Below are positions 16,401-25,714 of a stretch of 64,000 nt of DNA, piece by piece. Below the pieces are notes generated by a model that saw nothing but the letters and a program-made list of their open reading frames with translations, was not told the origin of the DNA and did not search any database. A program made the position numbers and the translations under genes. Each line of letters begins with the position of its first letter. Within the stretch, counting starts at the first letter, position 1. Source of the stretch: UBA2040 sp002384725 (lineage in GTDB: Bacteria > Bacteroidota > Bacteroidia > Flavobacteriales_D > Crocinitomicaceae); contig CAWUXE010000001.1 in assembly GCA_963926475.1 (NCBI GenBank), forward strand, positions 62,001-126,000, in the 5' to 3' direction.

Positions 16401-17516
16401 ATGCAAAAGGCCAATACTTCAATACTTTTTTTTAGCCTAATCGTGGCTTCTTACGTAACTTTTGGACAAGGCGATCTAGCTCCTAAATACTCGAATGAAT
16501 TTTTAAATATCGGGGTAGGCGCAGAAGCATTAGGCATGGGGAACGCCGTTGTGGCGAATACCGGGTCCGTGAATTCAAGTTTTTGGAATCCTGCCGGATT
16601 AACAAAGGTAGACACATGGCTTGAGGCATCGTTAATGCATAGCGAATATTTTGCTGGTATTGCTAAGTACGATTATCTCGGACTGGCGCATTCCATTGAC
16701 GATAAAAGTACTATTGGATTTTCTGCTATCCGATTTGCCGTAGACGACATTCCAAATACAACCCAACTCATTGACAACAACGGAAATATCGACTATGATC
16801 GAATTTCTGTTTTCACAGCGGCCGATTATGGTTTCCTTTTTTCTTATGCTCGAAAATTAAATATTCCGAATTTAAGCGTTGGTGGAAACTTTAAATTAGT
16901 TCACCGGAAAGTAGGGGATTTTGCAAAATCTTGGGGATTTGGCTTAGACGCTGGTGCACAATATACTTTGAAAGATAAATGGAAATTTGGAGCCGTCCTG
17001 CGCGATGCGACCTCAACTTTCAATGCTTGGATATTCACCTTAGACGAAACAACAAAAGAAGTTTTCCTTCAAACGGGTAATGAAATTCCTGAAAATGGAC
17101 TCGAGTTAACTTTACCTAGACTCTTGTTGGGAGCGTTTCGTGAATTTGACTTAGGAGAAAAAGGACTGACTTTGGGAACCGAGTTGAACACGTCCATAAC
17201 AACAGATGGTAAACGAAACGCAATTATTAAATCAAACTTCGCCTCCATTGATCCTAGTTTTGGATTCAGTTTGAATTACAAGACTTATATTTCAGTTCGC
17301 GGAGGTGTAAATAATTTTCAATACGTTAAAAACTTCGACGACTCAGAGAAATTGAACTTCCAACCGACAATCGGACTTGGTGTAAATATCAAAGGATTTA
17401 GTTTGGATTATGCCTTCACAGACATTGGAGATGCATCCGTTGCTCTCTATTCTCACGTAATATCATTGAGATTAAAACTTAACAAACCAGACAACGCAAA
17501 ACCAAAGGAAGAATAG
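16401..17516 (+). CDS. PorV/PorQ family outer-membrane protein (PorV2-like)
   Basis: The 371-residue protein starts with a signal peptide (residues 1-23, ending TFGQ) and then shows the FadL-like beta-barrel pattern of the PorV/PorQ family: LGVG-type turn ALGMGNAVVA, NSSFWNPAGLT, and many amphipathic strands to the end. PorV shuttles T9SS cargo to the sortase PorU. The ATG at 16401 gives the correct signal peptide; the upstream frame start is a TTG. The following gene is a broken porU2, and porV2-porU2 are normally paired, so this copy is called PorV2-like. Confidence 0.85.
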   Translation: MQKANTSILFFSLIVASYVTFGQGDLAPKYSNEFLNIGVGAEALGMGNAVVANTGSVNSSFWNPAGLTKVDTWLEASLMHSEYFAGIAKYDYLGLAHSIDDKSTIGFSAIRFAVDDIPNTTQLIDNNGNIDYDRISVFTAADYGFLFSYARKLNIPNLSVGGNFKLVHRKVGDFAKSWGFGLDAGAQYTLKDKWKFGAVLRDATSTFNAWIFTLDETTKEVFLQTGNEIPENGLELTLPRLLLGAFREFDLGEKGLTLGTELNTSITTDGKRNAIIKSNFASIDPSFGFSLNYKTYISVRGGVNNFQYVKNFDDSEKLNFQPTIGLGVNIKGFSLDYAFTDIGDASVALYSHVISLRLKLNKPDNAKPKEE

Positions 17517-17519
17517 CTT

Positions 17520-18044
17520 ATGCTAAAACCGTTATTCCAACTCTTTGTTTTCCTGCTTTTTTTTTGCAATTCTACCGTTACCCAAACTTTTGGTAACGAA
17601 TAGATAGATTATTCCCAAACCTATTACAAATTTCAAGTACTTCAAACTGGAATATACAAACTGAATTATTCTGATTTACAGACCGCTTCTGTTCCCACGA
17701 CGACCTTTTCGTCAGATAACATTCAGCTCTTTGGTCGAGAAAAAGAATTACCCTTACATATTGTTGATAGTGGTGATAACTCCATAGATTCTGGCGACTA
17801 CATCTTGTTTTATACCGAAAGAAATGATGGCTGGCTGGACTCAACCTTATATCCCGATCCGGACAAAATTGCCAATCAGAAGTATTCGCTATACAATGAT
17901 ACTATTTACTATTTCTTCACGTGGAATAATTTGACGAACAACAAGCGTTTTGCCGCAGAGACCGACACCAATTTTAGTACCTATACGCCTACCCCTTTTG
18001 TTATTTGGAATCATGAAGGAGTTTGGGGAAATGTATTTACTTAG
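17520..18044 (+). pseudogene. Remnant of a PorU2-like T9SS sortase gene
   Basis: Starting three bases after the PorV2 gene, the frame encodes a signal peptide (MLKPLFQLFVFLLFF) and then runs into TAG at 17601-17603, just before IDYSQTYYKFQVLQTGIYKL. In PorU2-like C25-family sortases this position reads NEW-I-(D/N)-Y-S, so the TAG replaces a tryptophan (TGG). The frame stays open for 146 more codons with recognisable N-terminal domain sequence (DSGDYILFY, PTPFVIWN) and then ends in TAG at 18042. The full protein would be over 1,000 residues, so the catalytic domain is deleted. Double inactivation makes a functional product very unlikely. Confidence 0.75.
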
Positions 18045-18080
18045 ATAATTCTATTTTAGTGTTTTGCACTATCTTGCACC

Positions 18081-19703
18081 ATGAAATTAACCATGACAAA
18101 TACTATCAAGAAATCTTTCTGGTCCACCAATAAAGCAGACCTGATTTTTCTATTGCTATTCGCAATAATTGCCGTTCTTTTCTACGATTCGTTTTTAACC
18201 AAGGGTCCGTTCAACAATCACGCTTGGCGTCAAACCGACTGTCTTTCCTTGGCTCATTTCTATAAAGAAGGTACTTCTTTTTTCAGTCCGGAAATGCACA
18301 ATCAACTAGCAGATGGGCTGACAACGGGTAAATCAGCTGGTGAATTTCCAATCTTGTATTATATTGTTGGGAAAGCTTGGAGTTTAACTGGAGAGTCGTA
18401 TTTGACCTATCGTTTGATTTGGTTGGTCATCATGTTCTCAGGAATATTTGCATTTTATAAAGCTTTGAGACTCCTCTGGGGCGATTGGTTTTGGTCGATG
18501 TCTTTGCCTCTACTTCTCTTCTGTTCACCCTTATTTGTTGCTTATGGCGTTAGTTTCTTGACCGATGCACCAGCGTTTTGTTTTGCACTAATCTCCGGAT
18601 ACTTTCTCGTTCGCTATTATCGATTTAAAAAGTGGAAACATTTCATCTGGTTTGTGTTCTTTTTCACCTTGGTGGGTTGGTTGAAAATTTCAAGTCTAAT
18701 CGGTATCATTTTCATTTGTGGAATTTATATTTTCGAAATGATTCCGCCTATTCGTTCTCAACTAAAAACCAAATTATTTGATGGGAAATGGAAAGAAGGA
18801 CTTGGTCTTCTCATTGGCTTTCTTTTGATATTTGCTTGGTATTACTTCGCCGGTCAGTACAACCACAAACACGGTTATCATTACACCTTCAATAATATTT
18901 TTCCCTTCAGTTTAATGTCGAATCAAGACATAGCCGACATGAAATTGGTCATCTGGGAATTAACGTCTTACCAATTTTTTGGCCAATCAATTCTCGTACT
19001 CCTTGCTCTGGTTGGCATCACTAATCTTTTCCTCTGGAAGAAAATGAGTTTAACGGCCTATTTGTCGACACCAATTATCTTAATCGGATGTTGCGTTTAC
19101 TTTTATTTATGGGCGCCTTTGCTCGGTTTACACGATTATTATTGGATAGCCTTACTCATCATTATGTTGGCTATTTTGATTCCATTCATCAATGTTTTAA
19201 GTGTTCATTACACCAAGATTTTTAGCCATTGGATACTAAAAAGTGTATTTACCCTTTTCTTGGTATACAATCTTATCGATTCCTATCACATCACGAAGTT
19301 CAGAACGCTAGCAAGAAATGGCGATCAAGTCAAAGCGATTAACGAAATTTTATTTATAAAAATGGAAGTGCTGAATGGCGCTTATGCTCATATCATTGAT
19401 TTCGAAGACCTACAACCGATGATGCGGGCAAAAGGAATTTCACCGAATGATAAAGTGATTTCAATTCCTGATCCTTCGTTCAGTATTTCTTTGTATTTGA
19501 TGAATCAAAAAGGATGGACGGCTAGTCGTGGATTTGAAGACGAAGGGTATCTCGCTCACTTAATTAGAGATAAAGGCGCGAAATATTTCGTCATCAACAA
19601 TTCAGAAGTAATTAAAAATGAATTTATTGCATCCTTATTGGGAGAACGAATTTTAAAACATCACGAAGTTGAAGTCTTCAAGACTAAAGTTCCTTTGGAT
19701 TAA
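18081..19703 (+). CDS. GT-C type membrane glycosyltransferase (family 39-like)
   Basis: The 540-residue protein has about 10-12 membrane helices and, in the first periplasmic loop, the motif HAWRQTD (about residues 48-54) seen in lipid-phosphate-sugar transferases of the ArnT/PMT type. A polar C-terminal tail follows residue 435. It probably transfers a sugar from a polyprenyl-phosphate donor to a periplasmic acceptor; donor and acceptor are unknown. A second ATG at 18093 is possible. It lies between two pseudogenes. Confidence 0.8.
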   Translation: MKLTMTNTIKKSFWSTNKADLIFLLLFAIIAVLFYDSFLTKGPFNNHAWRQTDCLSLAHFYKEGTSFFSPEMHNQLADGLTTGKSAGEFPILYYIVGKAWSLTGESYLTYRLIWLVIMFSGIFAFYKALRLLWGDWFWSMSLPLLLFCSPLFVAYGVSFLTDAPAFCFALISGYFLVRYYRFKKWKHFIWFVFFFTLVGWLKISSLIGIIFICGIYIFEMIPPIRSQLKTKLFDGKWKEGLGLLIGFLLIFAWYYFAGQYNHKHGYHYTFNNIFPFSLMSNQDIADMKLVIWELTSYQFFGQSILVLLALVGITNLFLWKKMSLTAYLSTPIILIGCCVYFYLWAPLLGLHDYYWIALLIIMLAILIPFINVLSVHYTKIFSHWILKSVFTLFLVYNLIDSYHITKFRTLARNGDQVKAINEILFIKMEVLNGAYAHIIDFEDLQPMMRAKGISPNDKVISIPDPSFSISLYLMNQKGWTASRGFEDEGYLAHLIRDKGAKYFVINNSEVIKNEFIASLLGERILKHHEVEVFKTKVPLD

Positions 19704-20188
19704 TACTCCAATTTTTGTGAGTCGTTGAACCAATCTACTTCTGTTGGCATTTGCCCTTGGCTAGGGTCATATGCTGCTGACAACTGAATTTTAAATGCGT
19801 TTACTTTCACCTAGTATATAATCCATAGAATAAAAGCGACAATAACAACAAATACTCCAAGCAAAGGAATGATTCCACAAACTGAACAAATACAATACGC
19901 AATCCCAAAATCATAAGTTGGACGACTCTGGTTGACGTTTATATTTCTCATTTTGAATTCAGCTGCAAGCGAATCAGCGATTCTATTTACAACAATGAAT
20001 TGCCAAACAATATTGAACAAAGGAATCAATAAAATCTAAGTTTCTAAAGGCTTCATTTTTCGATTTTCAGCACTGACTTTAAGCAAAGTATTTTATAATG
20101 TCAAAATAAAGAAAATGTAAGGAATCATCGCAATGGGTTAGGCTATAGCAAAAATCATGATAAATGCTACCGCTTCTCGAGGGCCCAT
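19700..20188 (-). pseudogene. Multi-pass membrane protein gene with four in-frame stops
   Basis: From the ATG at 20188 the frame reads as a continuous small membrane protein except for TAA at 20140-20138 and 20095-20093 and TAG at 20038-20036 and 19813-19811, ending in TAA at 19702-19700. The stretch after the third stop (ILLIPLFNIVWQFIVVNRIA) and the one ending ILWIIY match a Bacteroidetes membrane family that reads W-xx-LIPLFN-xx-W and WIIYW. Both TAG codons stand where tryptophan is expected. The last 39 codons (VKVNAFKIQLSAAYD...) are soluble. The end overlaps the upstream glycosyltransferase gene by four bases. The whole gene is dead; psd ahead of it is intact. Confidence 0.7.
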
Positions 20189-20294
20189 AAGTATTAATTT
20201 ATTGTCAGATTAATAAACGAATAAAATATGAACCTTTTACATTCCGAACTTAGAATTCTGTTTTTAACTACCGCTTTTCCAGAGGAGAAGATGC

Positions 20295-21179
20295 CTAAAC
20301 ACCAATTGTTTCGCCCATTTTCACATACGTTTCCATGCCATCTTTGGTGTTGCGAAGGATATCCGACGACCACGACACTTTTCCTTTTTCCAACAATAAA
20401 ACAACTGTAGAACCGCCAAAGGCAAAATATCCTTTTTCGGCTCCTTTATTGTGAAACTCGCCTTGTTGAAAGGTGTTTAGGATACTTCCTGTTAGCGTCG
20501 CTCCAACGTCACAGTATAAAACTTTGCCAAATTGTTCAGAATCTTGAATGCAATATGCACGTTGATTCTCAAGAAATATCTGTAAACTTTTCCGCAAAGC
20601 AAAAGGTGAAACAGAATAATAATTTGCTGTAATCACTCTGTTGTTACTTACTGTTCCATCACACGGAAAATGGTAACGATGGTAATCGACAGGTGCCAGA
20701 CGAACAATCAACATGGATCCACCTTCAAAATTGTGTGCCAAGGAATCGTTTTGTAAGAAACTGTGTAAGTTGAATTTCTTTCCTTTGACGAAAAAATCTT
20801 GTGCATTATCAATATTTTGAAAGGCCAAAACTCTCCCATCTGCCGGACAAACCAAGCCATCTCCAATTGGACGATATTCAGGTAAAATCTTTCTATAAAA
20901 GAAGTCATTGAAACTTTTGAATCCACCATAGGGAATAACATAGGGTGACATATTGATTTCGTACTTTTCAATAAAAGGTTGGACCTTGCTTTTTGAAAGA
21001 GTCGAAGACATGTATTTTCCAAAAATAACCGAGAAGAATTTTCGTTTAACGAGCAACCAGAGACTCAGCTTCCCCAATATGTTTCCGCCATATAGAAAAC
21101 TCAAAAAACCACTACCAGGCGTTGCTTCAGTAAGAATATTCCCCTGGCGGTCTTTGAATTGAATAGGTTGATCTGACAT
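20295..21179 (-). CDS. psd: Phosphatidylserine decarboxylase
   Basis: Psd removes CO2 from phosphatidylserine to give phosphatidylethanolamine. The 294-residue proenzyme has the metal-independent active-site signature: PVDYHRYHFPCDG around residues 166-178 and the self-cleavage motif FGGST with Ser257, which becomes the pyruvoyl group (usually LGST). The length is that of the longer bacterial form. It lies 3 bases behind the ACMSD-like gene, the last intact gene of a minus-strand run from hisS. Confidence 0.95.
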   Translation of the reverse strand: MSDQPIQFKDRQGNILTEATPGSGFLSFLYGGNILGKLSLWLLVKRKFFSVIFGKYMSSTLSKSKVQPFIEKYEINMSPYVIPYGGFKSFNDFFYRKILPEYRPIGDGLVCPADGRVLAFQNIDNAQDFFVKGKKFNLHSFLQNDSLAHNFEGGSMLIVRLAPVDYHRYHFPCDGTVSNNRVITANYYSVSPFALRKSLQIFLENQRAYCIQDSEQFGKVLYCDVGATLTGSILNTFQQGEFHNKGAEKGYFAFGGSTVVLLLEKGKVSWSSDILRNTKDGMETYVKMGETIGV

Positions 21180-21182
21180 GAA

Positions 21183-22190
21183 TTAGACGAAAAGTTTTTT
21201 ATCCAAATTGAGCCATTCCAAAGTTGAAGTAGAGAAAATATTGGCCTTCGTTTCAGCCGACAAATCACTGTCTTCGATAAACTTACCAATTTCCAAATCA
21301 CCCAAAGGGAAAGGGTAATCACTTCCTAAACAGACTCTTTTGCTGCCTTGTAAATTCAAAATATACTTTAATGCGTCGATGTCGTGCGTAATGCAATCCA
21401 CCCAAAATTTTCCTAAATATTCTCGAGGATTGATTGGGTTATCAATTGCCACTAAATCGGGACGACAGTTGAATCCATGTTCTATTCGCCCCAAAGTAGG
21501 CAAAAACGAACCGCCTGCATGAGAAAAACAAACCCGAAGATTTGGAAGTCTTTCAAGCACACCTCCAAAAATCAATGAACATGCTGCTCTCGATGTTTCA
21601 GCCGGCATTCCAACCAACCATGGCAACCAATATTTTTCCATGGAATCAAATCCCATCATTTGCCAAGGATGAATCATAACGGCCATTCCCAAACGTTCAC
21701 ACGCTTCAAAAATGGGGAAAAACTCATCTTCAGAAAGGTTTTTATCGTTGATGTTTGAACCAATTTGAATACCGACCATTCCAATTTCCTTTGCACGTTC
21801 CAATTCTCTAATTGCAGCATACTGGTCTTGCATTGGTATAGTCGCCAATCCAATATAATTTTTCGGATAACGATGAACTAAGTCGGCGATATGATCATTC
21901 AAATATCTGGACAACTCAACGCAATCTTCCGTTTTCGCCCAATAACTGAACATTACGGGAATCGTACAAACCACTTGAGTTTGCGTTTCGAAATTTTGAT
22001 AATCGGTGATTCGCACATCTTCATCCCAACAATTTTCTTCGATACGACGAAAGAATTTACCTCCTTGCATCATATCTGCGGTGCCATTGTCGTTGTGCTC
22101 TAAAAAAATGAATTTCCCATAGCCGAATTTTTCTGTCCAATTGGGCAAATGTTTCGGGATAATGTGGGTGTGCATGTCTATTTTGAGCAT
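21183..22190 (-). CDS. Amidohydrolase, ACMSD family (aminocarboxymuconate-semialdehyde decarboxylase)
   Basis: ACMSD decarboxylates 2-amino-3-carboxymuconate-6-semialdehyde in the kynurenine route of tryptophan breakdown and so competes with quinolinate formation. The 335-residue protein shows the zinc-binding pattern of the family: DMHTHI (H7, H9), IHPW, FSHAGG and GSDYPFPLG. The segment FFRRIEENCWD matches ACMSD proper. It forms a tight run with psd. The other kynurenine-pathway genes are not in this window, so the substrate is inferred from sequence. Confidence 0.85.
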   Translation of the reverse strand: MLKIDMHTHIIPKHLPNWTEKFGYGKFIFLEHNDNGTADMMQGGKFFRRIEENCWDEDVRITDYQNFETQTQVVCTIPVMFSYWAKTEDCVELSRYLNDHIADLVHRYPKNYIGLATIPMQDQYAAIRELERAKEIGMVGIQIGSNINDKNLSEDEFFPIFEACERLGMAVMIHPWQMMGFDSMEKYWLPWLVGMPAETSRAACSLIFGGVLERLPNLRVCFSHAGGSFLPTLGRIEHGFNCRPDLVAIDNPINPREYLGKFWVDCITHDIDALKYILNLQGSKRVCLGSDYPFPLGDLEIGKFIEDSDLSAETKANIFSTSTLEWLNLDKKLFV

Positions 22191-22284
22191 CTATATGGGT
22201 TTTGCACCAAAGATAATATTTTATGATTCGAGTCATACTTTCGAACCATAACTTTACAGGAAATCAGAGTGAAAAACTAGAAAT

Positions 22285-22791
22285 CTAGTTCATCCATTTC
22301 AAATTCCGGGCATACAATGCAATAAACAGAGCCGAAAAGATTATTCCAAACCAAGTCAGAATACTCGGGATTTCGCTGGCTGAAAAGAACAGATAAATTT
22401 GACCGATGGTGAAAATGGAGTAAATGATATAAATGTGAAAACCTAATTTTCGTCCTAAGAACATCAAGCTCACGCCAGCAAATCCTATCAACAAACCTAG
22501 TAAGGTCAATGGAAGAGCTACATAATGTTGTTCATTCAGGATTTCTTGCATGTTTTGAATTTTATCAAAAATATCGGCGAAGCTTTCTTGACCTCCATTT
22601 CTTAATTCAACGGCTGCACCTTTCAAGTCGGCTTGATTTGCCCGAATTTGTTCCTTTGTAACAGGTCCAGTAATTAACCGAAACAAGGAAATAATAAAGC
22701 TAAATCCAATGTTCACCCAACTCAAAATACAAATAACGAGTAGCATGACCGGGCGGTCTTCATTGCTCTTTAAATTCACTTTAAAATCCAT
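22285..22791 (-). CDS. Four-helix membrane protein of unknown function
   Basis: The 168-residue protein has four membrane helices (about 14-37, 93-116, 121-142 and 146-163) and a soluble loop with two amphipathic helices (about 42-90). No conserved motif or known family was recognised. It begins one base after hutH and is probably translationally coupled to it; a role in that operon is unknown. Confidence 0.75.
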   Translation of the reverse strand: MDFKVNLKSNEDRPVMLLVICILSWVNIGFSFIISLFRLITGPVTKEQIRANQADLKGAAVELRNGGQESFADIFDKIQNMQEILNEQHYVALPLTLLGLLIGFAGVSLMFLGRKLGFHIYIIYSIFTIGQIYLFFSASEIPSILTWFGIIFSALFIALYARNLKWMN

Positions 22792-22792
22792 A

Positions 22793-24286
22793 CTATTTCC
22801 AATCTTTTACAAATCTAATACTTTCTGACATTAGCTCATGAAGATATACATCCGATTTAACAAAAGATACCTTTTTGCGATAAGCTTTGTGAACGGTCTC
22901 GATAAATGGACTACTTAAAAGTGGCCGTCGAAAATCCAATGCCTGAGCAGCATTTAATAATTCAATACCTTGTATTGAATAACAATTCTCAATCACACGA
23001 TACAATTTCGTCGCAGCATTTGCACCCATACTCACATGATCTTCTTGACCGTTTGAGGAATCTATGGTGTCTATTGATGCAGGCGAACACAACTGTTTGT
23101 TCTGTGAAACAACAGATGCGGCCGTATACTGGGGGATCATGAATCCTGAATTGATACCTGGATCAGCAACTAAGAATGCAGGCAAACCTCTTGTGCCAGA
23201 GATTAGTTTATACGTTCTTCGTTCAGAAATACTTCCCATTTCCGCCATAGCAATCGCCAAGAAATCCATTGCTAAAGCCAAAGGTTGACCGTGAAAATTT
23301 CCAGCTGAAACGACATCATCATCATCTGGGAAAATAGTTGGATTGTCAGTAACGGCATTGATTTCTCGTTCAAAAATTGTAGCGCAATAATTTATCGTAT
23401 CTCTACTAGCCCCATGAACCTGAGGAATACAACGGAGAGAATACGGATCTTGCACATGCTCTTTCTTGCGCGAAATAATCTTGCTTCCGGTTAAAAGTTG
23501 ACGAAAAATGGCCGCCGTTTCTTTCTGACCTTCTTGGTGACGAATGTCATGTACATTTGCCTGAAAAGCGTTCAATCGACCGTCGTATCCTTCTAAAGAC
23601 ATAGCACCCACAACATTGAATTGATTCCATAATTTTCGACTGTGTGCCACGGAATAACTTCCAAATGCACTCATGAATTGAGTACCATTCAATAAAGCAA
23701 TCCCTTCTTTCGATTGCAAAACGATAGGTTTCATTTTAAATTTCTTGCACATTTCTTTTCCAGACATGCGCTTATCACCCACCCAAACTTCGCCTTCGCC
23801 AATCAAAGCCAAACTCATGTGTGCCAGCGGAGCTAAATCGCCAGATGCACCTAGACTTCCTTGTGAATATATAATTGGTGTAATGTCGTTATTGTAAAAG
23901 AAAATCAGCCGTTCAACTGTATCGACTTGAACTCCAGAATGTCCTTTTGACAAACCTAGTATCTTAAGTAGAATAATGCGTTTGACGATTTCTCTTGAAA
24001 TTTCTTCACCCGTCCCACATGCATGAGAGCGAACCAAGTTGACTTGCAAAGTTTCCAATTCATCATTGGAAATAACGGTATTGCAAAGCGATCCGAAACC
24101 GGTGTTGATACCATAAATAATGTCTTTTCCTTTGGCCATTTTTTTGTCCAAATAATCGCGACATTTTTGAATACTGGTCGTTGCTTTGGCTCCTAATTTC
24201 AGCTTTACGCCACTTGCAATAATTACTTCTAATTGATCTAAAGTCAGCCAATCATGACCAATTTCAACCGTTTTTATTTCGCCCAT
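22793..24286 (-). CDS. hutH: Histidine ammonia-lyase
   Basis: HutH removes ammonia from L-histidine to give urocanate. The 497-residue protein has YGINTGFGSL (residues 58-67) with the catalytic Tyr and GASGDLAPLAHM (146-157), whose Ala-Ser-Gly forms the MIO prosthetic group. No hutU, hutI or hutG is present in this window. Its start overlaps the end of hisS by 13 bases, an uncommon pairing of histidine use for translation and histidine breakdown. Confidence 0.95.
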   Translation of the reverse strand: MGEIKTVEIGHDWLTLDQLEVIIASGVKLKLGAKATTSIQKCRDYLDKKMAKGKDIIYGINTGFGSLCNTVISNDELETLQVNLVRSHACGTGEEISREIVKRIILLKILGLSKGHSGVQVDTVERLIFFYNNDITPIIYSQGSLGASGDLAPLAHMSLALIGEGEVWVGDKRMSGKEMCKKFKMKPIVLQSKEGIALLNGTQFMSAFGSYSVAHSRKLWNQFNVVGAMSLEGYDGRLNAFQANVHDIRHQEGQKETAAIFRQLLTGSKIISRKKEHVQDPYSLRCIPQVHGASRDTINYCATIFEREINAVTDNPTIFPDDDDVVSAGNFHGQPLALAMDFLAIAMAEMGSISERRTYKLISGTRGLPAFLVADPGINSGFMIPQYTAASVVSQNKQLCSPASIDTIDSSNGQEDHVSMGANAATKLYRVIENCYSIQGIELLNAAQALDFRRPLLSSPFIETVHKAYRKKVSFVKSDVYLHELMSESIRFVKDWK

Positions 24287-25644
24287 TTTGCCAATAATTC
24301 GTTTTGAGATAAACCAGTTTGTTCACCCGATTCCATATTTTTCAATTGAATGTTTCCACTCGTCATTTCATTGTCACCAACTATAGCTACAAAAGGAATG
24401 TTTTTATCATTCGCATACTTCATTTGCTTTTGCATTTTCGCTGAACTAGGATATATTTCGCAAGCGACTCCATTATCACGCAGTTTCTTTAGAATGGGAA
24501 GACAGAAATCTTGTTCTTTCTCGCCGAAATTCACGAACATCACATCCAAGGTTTGACCAATATTTTTAGGGAATAGATCGAGTTCGTTCAACACGTCATA
24601 GATACGATCAGCGCCAAACGAAATTCCAACGCCTGACATTCCTTTCATTCCGAAAAGTCCTGTCAAATCATCATAACGTCCACCGCCACATATACTTCCC
24701 ATTTTTATTCCATTGGCAACAACTTCGAAAATTGCACCTGTGTAATAGTTTAATCCTCGGGCAAGTGTCACATCAAATTCTAATTTCGCTTCTGACAATC
24801 CAAGCATTTCGACTTTATCAAGTACATAGCGTAGTTCTTCGATTCCTTTCAAACCAATTTCACTTTTGGCGAGCATGATTTCCATTTTCTTCAAACAGTC
24901 TTCGTTAGTTCCGTTTAAAGTAAACAAAGGTTTAATGATTTCAATGGCCAGACCAGAAACTCCTTTTTCAGTCAATTCTTTGATCACTCCTTCTTCGCCG
25001 ACTTTGTCGAGTTTATCAATTGCGACAGTAATATCAATAATTTTTTCAGCTTCACCACTTATTTCAGCGATACCAGATAATATTTTTCGGTTATTGATTT
25101 TAACTGAGAAATTTGGAATTTTCAATTTAGAAAGTACCTCATCAAAAATGAAAATTAAATCTACTTCGTGCAACAAAGAATCACTTCCAACGACATCTGC
25201 ATCGCACTGAAAAAACTCTTGGTAACGACCATGTTGCGGACGATCGGCTCTCCATACCGGTTGAATTTGATACCGTTTAAATGGAAAAGTTAAATCGTTC
25301 TGATTCTGTACAACAAATCGTGCAAATGGGACTGTTAAGTCATAACGCAAGGCTTTTTCAGCCAATGAATTGGCAAATCTTGGAAGGTTTTTACTCGCCA
25401 ATGCCTCAGTATCTGCTTTCAGCATTTTATCGCCTAAATTCAAAATCCGAAATATCAACCGATCTCCTTCTTCGCCATATTTCCCCATTAAGGTAGACGA
25501 AAGCTCAAAACTAGGTGTTTCGATTGGACCAAATCCATACTTTTTGAAAACCGTTTTTATTGTTTCAAATAGATAATTTCTACGTTCAACTTGTTCTGGT
25601 AAAAAATCCCGTGTTCCCTTTGGAATAGATGGTTTTTGCGCCAT
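24274..25644 (-). CDS. hisS: Histidyl-tRNA synthetase
   Basis: HisRS (class II) charges tRNA-His. The 456 residues begin with the family signature KPSIPKGTRDFLP; motif 2 appears as FRADRPQHGRYQEFFQCD around residues 127-144, the two histidine-A motifs as LARGLNYYTGAIFEV and GGGRYDDL, and the C-terminal anticodon-binding domain follows. It overlaps hutH by 13 bases. Its promoter appears to use one of the TGGTCAA repeats as the -33 element. Confidence 0.97.
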   Translation of the reverse strand: MAQKPSIPKGTRDFLPEQVERRNYLFETIKTVFKKYGFGPIETPSFELSSTLMGKYGEEGDRLIFRILNLGDKMLKADTEALASKNLPRFANSLAEKALRYDLTVPFARFVVQNQNDLTFPFKRYQIQPVWRADRPQHGRYQEFFQCDADVVGSDSLLHEVDLIFIFDEVLSKLKIPNFSVKINNRKILSGIAEISGEAEKIIDITVAIDKLDKVGEEGVIKELTEKGVSGLAIEIIKPLFTLNGTNEDCLKKMEIMLAKSEIGLKGIEELRYVLDKVEMLGLSEAKLEFDVTLARGLNYYTGAIFEVVANGIKMGSICGGGRYDDLTGLFGMKGMSGVGISFGADRIYDVLNELDLFPKNIGQTLDVMFVNFGEKEQDFCLPILKKLRDNGVACEIYPSSAKMQKQMKYANDKNIPFVAIVGDNEMTSGNIQLKNMESGEQTGLSQNELLAKWAK

Positions 25645-25659
25645 TTTTTAATTTTTGGA

Positions 25660-25687
25660 TAAAGATAATAAAATTGACAATGGTCAA
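25660..25687 (-). promoter_or_regulatory. Promoter of hisS built partly from a repeat
   Basis: On the minus strand the -7 box is TATCTTTA (25667-25660) and a TTG (25687-25685) lies 17 bases before it. That TTG is part of the first TGGTCAA repeat (seen on the plus strand). The ATG is at 25644. Confidence 0.5.
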
Positions 25688-25708
25688 TGGTCAATGGTCA
25701 ATGGTCAA
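25681..25708. repeat. Four perfect tandem heptamers, TGGTCAA
   Basis: TGGTCAA is repeated four times without change from 25681 to 25708, with an imperfect copy (TTGACAA, 25674-25680) before it. The array lies 7 bases from the DEAD-box stop codon and in front of hisS. Related short repeats reappear at 32613-32660. Such repeats are common between Bacteroidetes genes; copy number would be expected to vary between strains. Confidence 0.85.
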
Positions 25709-25714
25709 AAAAAA

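Noticed and set aside
19700..20188. Stop codon reassignment (TAG read as Trp)
   Set aside because: Normal genes here end in TAG (for example DUF4783 and icd), and the affected genes also carry TAA stops and a truncation, so decay explains the pattern better.
25681..25708. Tandem heptamers as a CRISPR-like array
   Set aside because: Units are seven bases without spacers, and no cas gene is near.
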